64,000 nucleotides of DNA from Serilophus lunatus (GCA_013399895.1 VXBA01003435.1:2058847-2122846); one strand, 5' to 3'; shown: positions 14,913 to 27,110, counted from the first letter of the stretch. Program-made: numbers and translations. The notes: a model not told the origin generated them from the sequence alone.

Positions 14913-15269
14913 NNNNNNNNNNNNNNNNNNNNNNNNNNNNNNNNNNNNNNNNNNNNNNNNNNNNNNNNNNNNNNNNNNNNNNNNNNNNNNNNNNNNNNNN
15001 NNNNNNNNNNNNNNNNNNNNNNNNNNNNNNNNNNNNNNNNNNNNNNNNNNNNNNNNNNNNNNNNNNNNNNNNNNNNNNNNNNNNNNNNNNNNNNNNNNNN
15101 NNNNNNNNNNNNNNNNNNNNNNNNNNNNNNNNNNNNNNNNNNNNNNNNNNNNNNNNNNNNNNNNNNNNNNNNNNNNNNNNNNNNNNNNNNNNNNNNNNNN
15201 NNNNNNNNNNNNNNNNNNNNNNNNNNNNNNNNNNNNNNNNNNNNNNNNNNNNNNNNNNNNNNNNNNNNN
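14913..15269. other. assembly gap (357 N)
   Basis: A run of 357 N. Its right edge lies directly inside a long LTR whose other copy in this window (26786-28122) continues for roughly 770 bp of GC-rich sequence beyond the matching point. The gap therefore probably hides the GC-rich 5' part of this LTR, and its true length may differ from 357 bp. Confidence 0.95.
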
Positions 15270-15480
15270 AGGTGACGACATTCAAGCGACGAGGGAGAAA
15301 GCTTGAAAAGTGGAAACACAGCCCCGCCCCAGCCCTTTTTTCGGCCGCCGCTGCTGGGAAGAGCATCACCACTCCGGTGCCCAGTGTCTGCAGTCCCCCA
15401 GCAGGATTCTACCTATTCCTCTCAACCTGGGAGCAAGCATTCGGACAAAGGGAGGGGAGGGAGCTGGTTGGTTTTCACCT

Positions 15481-15497
15481 GTGTTTGTGTTTTCCAG
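15481..15497 (+). promoter_or_regulatory. splice-acceptor-like site inside LTR copy 1
   Basis: A pyrimidine- and T-rich stretch ends in TTTTCCAG at 15497, followed by AGAGG. The same arrangement is present at the matching place in copy 2 (27111-27127 on the - strand), so it predates both insertions. Whether it is used is unknown. Confidence 0.45.
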
Positions 15498-15594
15498 AGA
15501 GGCTGAAGGGCCAAAGGTGCTTCCAGAGAGCGAGAGGGGAAAAGACACCCTTTCCTACCCTTTCCCCCTGTCCCTTTTTAAATAACTCCCTTGT

Positions 15595-15600
15595 AATAAA
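15595..15600 (+). terminator. LTR poly(A) signal AATAAA (copy 1)
   Basis: AATAAA lies 88 bp before the LTR end, at the same place as the AATAAA in copy 2. This is the expected position for a retroviral polyadenylation signal near the R/U5 boundary. Confidence 0.65.
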
Positions 15601-18600
15601 AGCCCCTTGCTGGCCATTCTATTCAGTTTATCCATCACCTTTATTGAACTCATCCCCCCTGAACGCCAACAGTGTTTAAACCACTACAAGGGTTTAGGTT
15701 AATCAGTGAGTGATAATATCTGCTAAGATCTATTCCACATTCGACTTGTCATGAACTTTCATGACAAAGAAAGTATAATAGTAGTTCATTATTCTATGCA
15801 ACATATGGAATACAAAGACTTACTCCTTTAGTTGCTGCCCTTTTCTGTGTGTGACTCACAATTCTTGGTTTAGAGCCTGCCCACAACATTTTTTCAGATA
15901 AAATCTCAGGGCATTAGAAGGCACAAAAGGTCTTAGCTATAAATTCTAGTCTTGATAGTTGAGACTTCCTATAAATCTTTGTTTACCTTTCACTAGTAAG
16001 AACATGGTCCATGGTCCAGCTAGCCCTATGCCCTCTCTCTATCAGTGCTAATACAAGATGTTACTTAGGGAGAGCATGACTGGCCACAGCCTGTGTCATG
16101 CTTTACTTGTACCTTCTCAGCCAAAGTTTGCTTACCAAACCAACTATGAGAGTGTCTTGTTTTGTATTTTTTCGCTTTTCTTTTTAATCAAAGTGTCACA
16201 TTCTCATGTGCACATTTGACTGATACTAGTGTGTTAAGGAGAAAATGTTCTTATGAATTTCAACAATGCTTTGGCACAGAATTCTGCTGTATTGGAATCA
16301 AAGTAGGAAGCTGACTAAAATTCTGTAAATGGCAGATTCATGCAAACAGAAGAATGGGCATCAACTTTAACAGGATCTCCATGTAAGTTGAATTAAATGA
16401 ACAGCTATTTCCAGAGTAGGACAGAGTAGAATTGAAGGGCAAACCAGACTATGAAATTCCCATATTTCACTCTTCAGGGGTAGCAATGGTGTCAGAGGAG
16501 AAAATATACGTGGAAAAGCAAACATATGAATACAAATTTTATTTTTAAATGAACAAGATTGTTATTTATTTTTAGGGATTTTTTACTATTTGGTTTTTTG
16601 TTTGTTTGTTTATAGCTGCCAACATATACTAAATATTCAGTCAGCTTGGCCACAGTATGAATACAGGGTTGTAGTGTTAATTATACGCCTGCTTGTCTAG
16701 TCCTTTAAGCAGCCCACAAGGTTGAAGGAGAATTGTGCTTCCTTACTCTCTTCTTTCCTGCTGCTGTAACCCTGAAGAAGGCAGGATTGCAGCTCTGCCT
16801 TCCCTGTATGCACTAGTAGACTTGTTCTAATCTGACCAGATGCACCAACTGAAGTAGCAACTGTGCTATAATTTTTCTGTGTGTTCAGAAGTAAATTGTT
16901 AAGCATTAAATATAGCAAATGTGGTCGTGATGTTGAGTACATATCAAAACGTCTCCCTCTGGGATGCATTTGGTTCTGCATCTCAGAAGTCTTTAATTTC
17001 TGTATTAAAAAATCAATTGTCAGGTACAGTTGTCACTGCCAGTTTTAGTGAACTTTGTGCCGGCTTTAATTGCACATTTGTTTTCAGATTTCTCCATTAC
17101 GCAGAAGGCACTGTAGAGATGTTAAGCCTAAATCAGACTGAATAACCTGTTATCTGGCTACTAAAAAAGGAACTCAAAAACACCATGGTAGTTACACGAA
17201 TAAAATATAGTGAAGCAATTAAGCAGTCAAAACAGTTAAAGATTCGAAGTATAGAAAGCATGAAGTTTGAGAAGATTAACTAAGAAGAAAGGAGAAAAAC
17301 CCATTTCTCATGTTCAGTATACCACTGTCCTGTTAAGCAAGACTAATGAGACTATGAACATAAACATTAATTTCTCCCCAAGTACACATAATAGTGATGA
17401 TCTGCATCCATAGTCTCATAAGAATACAATGGTATAGGGTTGTCTTTTAGGAGGACATGGTTTTGGTTTTGTAGATGGGTTGCTATAGCTGCCCATCAAA
17501 ATTAATGAAATTTTCTGAAGATAGGCACCCACTTACCCACTGAAGCTGTAAGAGGAAACAAAACCTTTTTTCTGCCTTTAGCCCCAACCCCTGCCCCCTG
17601 CCTCACCCTCACAACCTGCAAGAAAACTGCCCCATTTTGTTCCCTATTGCATTCATTGTCATGAGGGAAGACATACAGTTGTGAATCATGGAATACTTTT
17701 CCAAACAGAACACTAGATAAAAAATAAAATGCACAATAAAGCCATTATTCTTCATATATATAAAAGCAGTATTAAAACTCACAGTTGTGTTGCCCTCTGC
17801 CTTCACCCCTCCAGTCCCCTAGGGTTTCCAGGCTACTGGAAGGACCCATAGGTCTGCAGTTTCAGCAATAACATTTCTCCTCATATGGTCTATCTGGGCA
17901 GAGTGGAATAGATTCTCTCACAGCATCTCAAAGTGGAAGAGTAATAACCATGTTTCCTAGCACTGTCAAGAATGCAACTTCTTGGGCAGGATAACTGCAG
18001 TGATTAGAGACAGGTTTTTCTGTCCTGTAGCCTTCTGCAGTGGACACAAAAAAGGTGTCTCAACTGCAACTGCAAAGTCCTTGTGCTTGATCTTGTGTTT
18101 CACTCATTTGGAAATGAAAAGACTTTTCCTGTTAAATAATGAGTGTTTTGCTGCCAGACTTCCGAAGTTCCCCTGGACAATACAAGGCAGAAGAAAGAAT
18201 CCAAGGCAGCGTTTCATGCACTCTTTCACATCATTTAACATCCCTCAGGCACGTGAACCAGCCTACTGTACATGGACACTAACAATGCAGCAAGGTGGTT
18301 GCCAGGGTTACCACAACCTGTCAAAAAAACTGGGAATTTAAACTGCCCAGCATAATTCCTGTCAAGCACCTCACATGCTGCCTTAAGCCGCAGTAGAAGA
18401 AAAGACAAGTCTTTGACAGGCATGCAAATAAAGAACTGTGTTGTAGCTTGCAGCTTAGTCAAAGAGGCTACTGATCTGCAGGTTGTAAAGACAACAAATA
18501 CCCATTGCTACAAGTGAGATCACAGCTATTGGCTACCTGAACAGAAATGCCTCAACTAGAGAAATAATTCTCAAAACAAAAAATAAAAAAGTGATAAACA

Positions 18601-20958
18601 GTACACATATTAAAGTCCAGAAATCAATAACTGGAAAAGTTAACATTGCAATCTCCCTTTTTTATTTTCTTGAACAGCATTAAATTACTTTCTTATATTA
18701 TTTAATATTAAACTGTAATTGCATTTGCTGTACTTCAGCTACATTGCAAATTTAATATAGAAATGTACTCTAGACAGGCAGTCAAAAAGATAATAAGCCT
18801 TCATAAAAAGAAGACTCTCATCATTCATCATTGCCACTGCATCACATATGAGTAGCAGAAAGACATCTTAATTCTTTCAAGGCAACAACTCCTTGATACT
18901 GACTTCAGAGGTTAATAAAATCTCCAACTAAATCCAAACTGCCGAATTACCAGTTACCTCTGTAAACCACTGACTTTAAGGGAACCTCAGTGACTAACTT
19001 GCAAGGCTATGGAATAGACAGGTAACTTCAGTCCCATGGTGAGACATTATAAGATGACTAAAATCCAACTGATAGGGTAATTTGATATCTGCCAGTCCAT
19101 AAATCATAGCTATCTCCTTACCTTACAGAAAAATTTCAATTTTCTGTTCTAAACATGCATTTTTGTCTGGCAAAAGTTCAAATTGTTTGTGTTTCAGGGC
19201 TCAGAGGAGACAAAGGTAAGGATGCACTAATAGTTTTGTATTTTCTTGATATGTCTTTCCTTCTTTAGAAATCTCAGACCTTTCCTTTCTCCCTGTGCTA
19301 TCCTAAACTAAATTACAGATTTTTTTTCACATGTTTTTAGAACAGATGTAAATTTTGTGTAACCAAAGGGAAAAGTGCTATTCACTAACTACAGAGGTCT
19401 GCTTAACTGACAGAAAGGAATACATCAATATCTAAATTTTTGCTTAAATTAATGATATCCAAAAGTGACGCTGAAATTTCCTTTTACTTCTAAGTTTTCG
19501 TAAAAGAATTTTCCCTCTCAGCACTAACTGATCATGACTAGTATAATATTTTTCTTCATCTTTCTCCAAGCAGCAGTTAGCATGATAGATTAACACAGCA
19601 AAAAGGAGAGAAAATGATGCTCTCATCATCAATCTGATGAAAATTCAATTGCTCCATGTGTGCAGGAAAAGGAAGTCTGTGAAGTTCCTTTTCTGTTGTA
19701 CGTGTATTTACGGGCAGCACATCCAGTGGTTTTATTTTGTCTTTATTTTTAATTTTGAACTAGTGAATATTTGAAGCTGGGAACATGACTGAGCAATAGC
19801 GCTGTACAAAATACAGATATATGCAAAACTTCCTGCATCTGAAGTTCCACAGAAATCTTTGTCAGAGGCCTCTATCTGGGTAAAAAGCAGAAGAGACCAT
19901 ATCCATACTATATTGAAGGGTCACAGACTAGTAGATTTTTAAAGGGTAGGGTGTCTTCCCTACATGATAATGTGTGAGGCAGTTTCCTGAGATGGTAGAG
20001 CCGAGGTAAATCTGAACACAGCTGTGCAGCACGGTAACATTTGTGTATAAACTCTTTGGAGTAAGATCATATGCACTTGACATACTTCAGCGGTCTGTTT
20101 CACAGCTACTAAGAGATGTTGATACTTGTCCTACAGCATTGTGAATTATCTGACAGTGCTCCTGAACTATGGTCACCTCATCTGCCTGAAATAGTGCTTG
20201 ATGAATATCTTCCCAAATATGAATGCTTTGTTTTGTGTTTGTTTGTTTGTTTTTACATTTCACTCCTTGTTTGTTTGCTTGGGTAAGAAGATTGCCTTTT
20301 TTATTTCTGTTTTCGTGATTCATTTTCTGATACCCTCCTAAGCGCGTGAGTCATCCTGGAGATGCACTGACTTAGAGCACTGTAAAAATATTGATATGAT
20401 GTTCTTTATGATGGTTTGAAAAATGGCTACCAGTTTTTTCCCTCAAGAGGCACAAGGGACTGAGCCCTCTGTTTTTTTCTGCATTTGTATCATGTCTTGA
20501 TCTAAGGACAATTAGTTACTATCCAATTATTCTATGATTCTGTAATTCTTTCTCAAATCGATTACAACACACTGTTCTCACTATGCTACTTTCCTTTTTA
20601 CTACAAAGGAGCTGCAAAAGCAGATCAGTTATAACGTTACCTCTACTTGATAGAGGTATCTCAATGTAGCATATTTTGGATTAAAAGAATAATTAGAAAT
20701 ATATCAAAGGGGAAAAAGAAATTGCATGGCATTTCTGGGAGTATTAAAAGCAACATTCATACTAGTAAATTAATAATAGATGAAGAACACCTCTACACGT
20801 TGGCCTGCCACCATCTCTAAGCGTCAGACGTGTCTCAGGGAGTTGGAACAGGCCAGGAACCACAGACTTGTTGGATGAAGCCATTCAGTTTTGGACAGTA
20901 GAGTTCAATAGCATGAAACTGTGACAGTCCCTGCCTTATACTGGTGCCAGAGAAAGAG

Positions 20959-20984
20959 CCTTCTCCTGTGTGTGCAGGAGAAGG
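20959..20984. repeat. short perfect inverted repeat (10-bp arms)
   Basis: The arms CCTTCTCCTG (20959-20968) and CAGGAGAAGG (20975-20984) are exact complements around a 6-bp TGTGTG spacer. It could form a small hairpin on either strand. It is too short for a pre-miRNA and has no flanking promoter signal. Confidence 0.7.
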
Positions 20985-21002
20985 TATATTAGAAGGTATA
21001 TG

Positions 21003-21055
21003 ATTATTGGGATAATTAATTATTGGCAAAATTAATTACCTACCGGCGCCATTAA
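21003..21055. promoter_or_regulatory. cluster of TAAT and ATTGG motifs
   Basis: Within about 55 bp there are two ATTATTGG boxes (21003-21010 and 21019-21026), a perfect 12-bp palindrome ATAATTAATTAT (21012-21023), two more ATTAATT cores and a GGCGCC. TAAT cores are homeodomain targets and ATTGG is the reversed CCAAT box. The clustering is visible; an enhancer role is only inference, and chance is likely in AT-rich DNA. Confidence 0.25.
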
Positions 21056-24000
21056 TTGTCTATCACCAAAGGATGAATGATACTGCACACATAGAAGTTG
21101 ATTTGGGGATTACCACCTGATCCCCTGCTCTGTGTTCCCTTTCATTTTGCTCTTTGTAAAAGAATACCTGCTCTTGCCCTTCAGCTGATTAGGATCCTCA
21201 CAACTTTTGCAACTCCAGTTTTTGACTTCACACGCTCATTTTCTCATATTCTCTGTGGCCCTTTTCAGCCACCTATGATACATACCACCACACATGCCTC
21301 AAAGAATTTTTCTACTTTACTTTCTTACACACTCTGTCAAAACATGGGCTTCAAGGCTAAAGGTCTTTTTTTGTCCTAATCAGCCTGACAGCTGGTGCAG
21401 CCAAGTTAACTTTTTTCCACAAAGGTACGTGTTTTTTAATTTTTTTACAGCGGTTGCATGTGATAATGCCTCTTCCAGGTGGTAGATATGGTGTTGTTTG
21501 GTACTCTTGACCAACTTTACTTATGAGAAGAGAAACATAGTATAAACCTGTTCTGACAGAGCTTGACAGGCAATCTGCTTAGGAGGAGAAAAAGAGGGCT
21601 TTGAAAGGTCCTATTTTTTTATTTCTACTTTGAAAGCACAGTGATGGGAAACTACCAGTGTATGCCAGTATTTGCAGCTTAGGCTGACTGAAATAAGGGT
21701 ATACTTTCAGCAATATTTTTTTACCCCCTTTCTGAAAACAAACTGTATTCTAACTCTATGGCATCTAAGGAAGTCACAAAACTTACCTATAAATGGCATT
21801 TTTAACTTGGCGTGGAGTTTGTCTATAAATAGATGGAAAGGTCTTCCAGCAAAAGAGAACAACCTTTATCTTTAACAATTCATTTAACATTAAAAAAGCA
21901 GATGGATTCTCTCAACCGAAGGGTTGCTCCCAAAGGTGTTTTTTATTTCAGAAGATTCCCATGTGATTATATTATTCAAAAAATTTTTGATTATATTTCT
22001 CTTGTATGCATTCTACTGAAAACTTTAATTTTCAGTTGATCTATGCCACACATGAATTTGTGGGCTGTTATGAAAGAGTGTGATATAAACTAGAGGTTTG
22101 GCACAGAATTTGATGAAGCTTTCTGCAGAGAGCCTGGATGGAACTTTGGCTAACACAAGGAGCTGCTTCACCATTGTCACCCTCTTAATACTGTTATTCA
22201 CACCCAACCAAGGAAATATGTATTATATTGCAGATAGAAAGAATATTATATTTAATATTGAGAACCTGAGAGGAGGATGATGGTCCATGAAGAGACATTT
22301 AAATTCTTTAAATTAGTAGTCATGCATTTGAAAAGTGTTGCTGGAAAATTAGGATATTCTCTGGTAAAAATGCCTTTTAGTAAGAAGGTTTTTAGAAATC
22401 CAATGGCAAAACCTATTCCATTTTTCACACACTCCTCAAACATTAAAAAAACCCCTAAGTGGTATCCTGAAATGCAAAAAAAAAAAAAGGAAAAAAAAAG
22501 AGGGGATCTAACAATGTAAGTAATTGTCTGTTTTCTTAACTGAACATTCTGTTTCAGCCTCACCATTGTACCTAAATTCTTTCATGGGAATTTTGAAGAT
22601 CTATGTAAATTGGCTCCTGGTTTTAAGGATTATTACATATGCTGACTGATGTATGTCTGCATTTTATTTATGCAGCCTTGAAAGGTTGATTCTGAAAAAA
22701 ACCCATGAATTAGCCATACAATTTACCTGTTTATTATCTCACACAGCCAGCAAATATTCACCTGTTTTCATTTATTAAAGCATACAAGAAAATCCCAAAC
22801 TGCTTTTTCTAAATGTTAGTCTCTTAGGACTACTTCAGACACAGCACCTTCTGACATTAACTATACAAAGAGTAAGGAAAAATCCTTCTTTTTATGTGGG
22901 AGTATCAATTTTTATTCCTTTGCACAGTACAAGTGACTTAAGAGGACAATTGATGTGAAAATTAAAGGGGGGGTAATCAGAACTTGAGTATTAGTCTTGT
23001 TTTTCTGAAATTAGGCTGTTCCTTGGAAATTTTTGCACCTGTGATTACTTCAGGAATGTGTGATCTACCTATGTGAATCAAATCAAAAAAACAAACAGCA
23101 AGCAAAGAAAAAGCTATATTTTCTGGAAAAATGACTGGAAGATATGGCCCTACTAAGGGGAAGAACTATGGAAAAATCATGTCATAAATCCCACATAGTG
23201 GGGAAAAAGGCCACAGACTCTCGAAAACCTGAAGTCTTCTTTTCACTGCATGAACATTTAAAGACAATTTTCAAGTGACAGACAACAAGGCTGAAGTGTT
23301 TTTTGAAAGTGCCTACAAATGTTTATTCATGGATGCTCTGCACTCTCTATAGCTATGCAGGGCACGCAACTTATACATATGCAAATAGCACTGAACTCTG
23401 CATTTGTGTGTGAAATTACCTGATTGACATTTCAAATCACTGTCTTGTGCAGTTATGAGAGTTATTCAATTGTTTCTATTCAAAAATACAGCCTTAAGGC
23501 ACTATTTTGATGAGAGTAAGAGTATATTCAAGTGTCCTCTGTCAGACATTTCTTTCTTTCAAGATTTTTTGCAATACCCTATATGTTACTTGATTGAGAT
23601 TGTCCCTGCAGAGAGGTAATTGTGTTACAATTGTAAGGCATGCATTTCTTTTGACGTAGGAGCCCTTTACCATGAAAGACATTAAACATAAATGACAGTA
23701 TAATTCAGCCTTGGTTGCAATAAATTATTCATTTTTTCTTGAGTACCTGGCTTCTAACAATTGAAGAAGTTTCCCTCTTCCAGATGAAGTCTCTCCAGTT
23801 TCCCAGCCTTCTTGGTGCAGTTTCTTGGTCTTAACCTTATAATAAGAAAGGCAGTTTATTTTTCAACAGAATAAAAATTCTCGTGAACCGGTCAGTTCAT
23901 ACCTTTCTTTATTCAGTTTATGAAATATAGATTTAGAGTTCATTTCATCTGTGATGGGGGTTCATCTCATGGTTAGGGTTTAGGTGCCCTGACTCAGTGG

Positions 24001-24639
24001 AGAACTTTGGCTCTATGAGTGTGCCCAAACTCAGGTCTCTAGAACCAGAGGGAGATATTTCTCCCTGCAGAAGCAACAAGAGTTCAGGCAGGATACCCTA
24101 TCCTAGAAGCCTACCTGTAGGCAACTGTATCAAGTTTATCCACAGTAAAGATGATGAAATTTGTGAAAGGACATAGCTGACCAAAGATGGTGTCTAATTT
24201 TTCAGAGTGAGCAGTCATTTTTCTACACACCATAACTATATTGATTGGATCTCCAGGGATCATAATGGTAACTTAAGCATCCTCACATACCAATAAGGAA
24301 AAGCAGGTATCTCCCTCTAATAGCTGATATTTACTCCTGATGCCTTTGCAAAAAATCTCTGAGAGTTTGTATGAGCTTGACCACTCTCTCTAGCACGCTT
24401 CGCTTCCATCAGTTGAAAACCCCTGGGTACAAAAATACACTGCCATTATTTACAAGGAAAGATAAAAGCAAAAGCCTTAAATATGGACAGTTTTTTTGGT
24501 GGCTAAGATAAACTTCACAACTTTTCTGTTACCTTCTCCAGACTCTACTTGGTTGTAAACTCTAAGCTTTTCAAATCACCCATAAATGGGGCAAAGTCAT
24601 CAACTTTGCTCCTAGGACAGGTAGTAAAATGGGAGGACA

Positions 24640-24884
24640 AGTGGCTGACGGACAGAAAGCTGTGCTGCCATTGAGCAAGACCTGTCCAGGACAAAGAGTT
24701 GGATGAAGAGGAACTTAATAAAGTTCAACAAAGGCAAGTATAGGATCCTGCACCCAGGGATCTTGCACCCCATGCACTGGTACAGGTTAGGTATTGACCT
24801 ACTGGAAAACAGGGAAGCTGGACTAGCTAATCTGTAGATGCTCCTCCCAACTCCAACCATTCCATGATTCTGTGCTTCTGTGAT
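24640..24884 (+). mobile_element. CR1 LINE, 5'-truncated 3' end with internal deletion
   Basis: A fragment of the CR1 non-LTR retrotransposon in sense orientation. It shows the CR1 block around GCTGTGCTGCCATT..GACCTG, then AAGTTCAACAA..GGCAAGT..GGTCCTGCACC-like text and CCCATGCACTGGTACAGG. It ends in the typical CR1 tail CCAACTCCAACCATTCCATGATTCTG with degenerate ATTCTGTG units to 24884. Between about 24810 and 24840 it jumps from the body to the tail, so part of the 3' region has been deleted. 5' truncation is usual for CR1. The reading frame is broken and no protein is encoded. Confidence 0.88.
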
Positions 24885-26780
24885 ACTTTTTTCCTACCTG
24901 TTGGAAGGGGACATTCATCTATATGAAAAAAGGAACTTGCCCACAGTTGAGAAAGTTAGCAGATGGTGTAAAGGGCACCAAAGATACTGCTATCAGCATT
25001 GAAGGACTGAGTTAATCAAAATAAAAGTCAGTAAGTATTACCTAATACACATAGAGATGAAGGAATTACTTCAAGGTATTATACAAATTACAGATTATTA
25101 CCCTAAATCCTTTCTCCATGGTAGAACCATGGGAGTATTACCCTCCCTGCTCTTAGTCTATTAAGTTTTTAATTCTCAGCCTGTCTTCACAGGAGAGGTG
25201 CTACAGCCCTCTGATCGCCTTCGTGGAAGAAGTTCTTCCTTCAAAAGTACTGCCCTCCCGGGAATAAGCACCCAAGTAGCTCTTGCGTTTGTTAACAGCA
25301 AATAAGGGGAACAAGTTAGGGAGTTCAGAGGTGGACAGATGTCAAAAGATCCTGAGGAAAAAGGTGCCGATAAGGGCAGGGGCAGGCAGAAAAATGGTAG
25401 GAAGCTACCAGAGAGCAGAAGAATGAGAAGTAAAATTGTCCCTTTTTTGTCTGTACCTCCCTATAACTCGAACTGCTGCTGAATCACTAGATTTTTTAAA
25501 TGGGCAGACTTCAGGATATATATATATATATCAAAATACAGTTTTCTGAATAATCAAGGCAGACCTTCTTCTGTGGAACTGTGCTCCATGCTTACTTAGG
25601 CTATATAAAAGTGACTGTTGTCAAGAACACCTCTCACTTTACTTCCAGTCCACAGCTCCTTTCCCATTCTTTCTTTCAGTGTGCATTTAATGATTCTAGA
25701 GATTACTAAAGTGTGTTTGAATCTCCACTGAACAGGAATTAAAAAGGTACCTGTGTGCATAATTCGAACAGAGAGATGGTAATGATGTGCCAGTACAGGG
25801 AACAGGTGCCGCTGCTGTAACTCACAGAGAGAGAAGGGGCATAGTGACTGCAGTGAAGGAAGGGCGTAGTCACACATAAAGCATGGCTGTCTAGACTATA
25901 GAGCTTGGAACCATGATCATGAAGAATATCATCACTGCAACTAGAGATTTTGCAAGCTTTATTGGAAACATTTAAAGATTTCCCCTTAAATTAAAAAAAA
26001 TAAATTTGAAGCTAAGAAATAAAAAGCTGGTATGGTATTTTGGACAGCAGTCACATGAGATCGCACATGAGAGGAATGAGTTATCCATTTGGTTAAGCAA
26101 ATTCTGGGAGCTGACCTTAACTGAACTTCTGAGTGCTCCCATGTTTGACCATCATTTGACCACTCTTTATAAATGACCGTATTTGAATTTATGGCAGAAA
26201 ATTCCATCCTTAACAGCTGTCTCGGCCTAAGCTTTTTATTTCCTCCTGCATGGTAGTTTGGATCAAAATGCTTTGGAAAAGATGAGCAATAATATCTGGG
26301 CATGATGATAAAGAAAGAGAGGCCTGTTTCCAAAGTGACAATCAGGACTGTGTTTTTGTTCAAACAAAAGATGTATTAGCTACTATGAGACTCAAGAAGG
26401 CTCTTTATGGTCTGCAGGGGCTTTTGAAGACTGTATAAACATGAAAAAAAGCAATGACTTTGTTTAATGTGCTAGAAATAATTCAACAGTACAGATGAAT
26501 CATATTTCTTTGGCTGTAAAGAGGGGCAGAGGGGGCTTAGTAAGGAAGGATACAATCAAAAGTCTTCTGCACTGGATTTTACTAAGATGAAGCAATAATA
26601 TTATTTTGAAACAGGTAGAAAAAAATTTTATATGCCACTTTTCCCATAGTATTGTATGGTTCCATGCCCAGAAATCCCCACAGATGTGCTTGCTTGCACA
26701 TTTGGATAATTTAGAGCTCAGTTTAGCAGTACCCAGTAATTCTATCCTCAAGGCAATGATTTTTACCCCAAAAGGTTTAC
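24885..26780. other. unique non-coding sequence
   Basis: No supported gene. It contains a short (AT)n run at about 25516-25531. The 125-codon frame at 25986-26363 (-) and the 93-codon frame at 25596-25877 (-) have no recognisable features. Confidence 0.55.
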
Positions 26781-26785
26781 CCCTA
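26781..26785. repeat. target-site duplication, left copy (CCCTA)
   Basis: CCCTA directly precedes the LTR and is repeated exactly at 28123-28127. A 5-bp duplication is typical of ERVL-type integration, though some class I elements also give 4-5 bp. Confidence 0.8.
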
Positions 26786-26872
26786 TGTAGTGGTTTAATC
26801 CACCTTTTAGCGTTCAGGGGGCAGGTTCAATAAAGGTGATAGAAAAATGAATAGTTTGCAGCAGGTGAACAA

Positions 26873-26878
26873 TTTATT
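26873..26878 (-). terminator. LTR poly(A) signal AATAAA (copy 2)
   Basis: TTTATT on the + strand reads AATAAA on the element strand, 88 bp from the LTR 3' end, as in copy 1. Confidence 0.65.
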
Positions 26879-27110
26879 ACAGGGGAATTAAATTAGGGAG
26901 GTAGGGATAACCCACAAAAGCCCCCAGAATTACGTCGAGGGACACTCAACACACAAGGGAAAAAAATACACAAAAAGGGAAAAAAAAAAAAGAAAGGAAA
27001 CTGTTCCTTTCAGCCAGATGACCAGCTGAAAAAAAAAGTGGAGAAGGGTAGGAAAAGGTGTCTCCTTCTCTTCCCTCTCTCCTGGAAGGACTTCGGGCCC
27101 TCCAAGCTCT

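Larger units (their letters stand above)
15270..15688 (+). mobile_element. long LTR of an endogenous retrovirus, 3' part (copy 1)
   Basis: This is the 3' part of a long LTR on the + strand. It is recognised because 15270-15688 aligns, in opposite orientation, with 26786-27355. Shared blocks include a splice-acceptor-like stretch (tgtttgtgttttccag), the following AGAG motif, a segment rich in CCCTTTCC, the poly(A) signal AATAAA, and an almost identical 3' end closing with TTTAAACCACTACA. The element ends in CA at 15688, as LTRs do. Compared with copy 2, it lacks about 120 bp before the poly(A) signal. The 5' end is lost in the assembly gap, so no target-site duplication can be checked. Reading frames across it (15272-15679 and others) are not conserved in length or frame between the copies and are not called genes. 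Class assignment is by analogy with copy 2, whose 5-bp duplication would fit the ERVL type. Confidence 0.82.
15689..24639. other. AT-rich unique non-coding sequence
   Basis: Nine kilobases without a supported gene. It contains short (GTTT)n runs at 16583-16612 and 20230-20275, a 10-bp inverted repeat at 20959-20984 and a cluster of TAAT motifs at 21003-21055, listed separately. The 119-codon frame at 17982-18341 (+) and the 104-codon frame at 22252-22566 (-) show no recognisable domain. An 18-bp candidate microexon at 19198-19215 is discussed as a finding. The sequence at 20529-20545 resembles the CR1 3' repeat, but no CR1 body precedes it. Confidence 0.55.

Noticed and set aside
14882..15372. 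Minus-strand frames of 130-157 codons made mostly of X
   Set aside because: They run through the 357-N assembly gap.
15689..15705. AGGGTTTAGGTTA, telomere-like words next to LTR copy 1 (also near 23972)
   Set aside because: Only single imperfect units, not an interstitial telomeric array.
20529..20545. TTCTATGATTCTGTAATTC resembling the CR1 3' repeat
   Set aside because: No CR1 body sequence precedes it by eye; too short to call.
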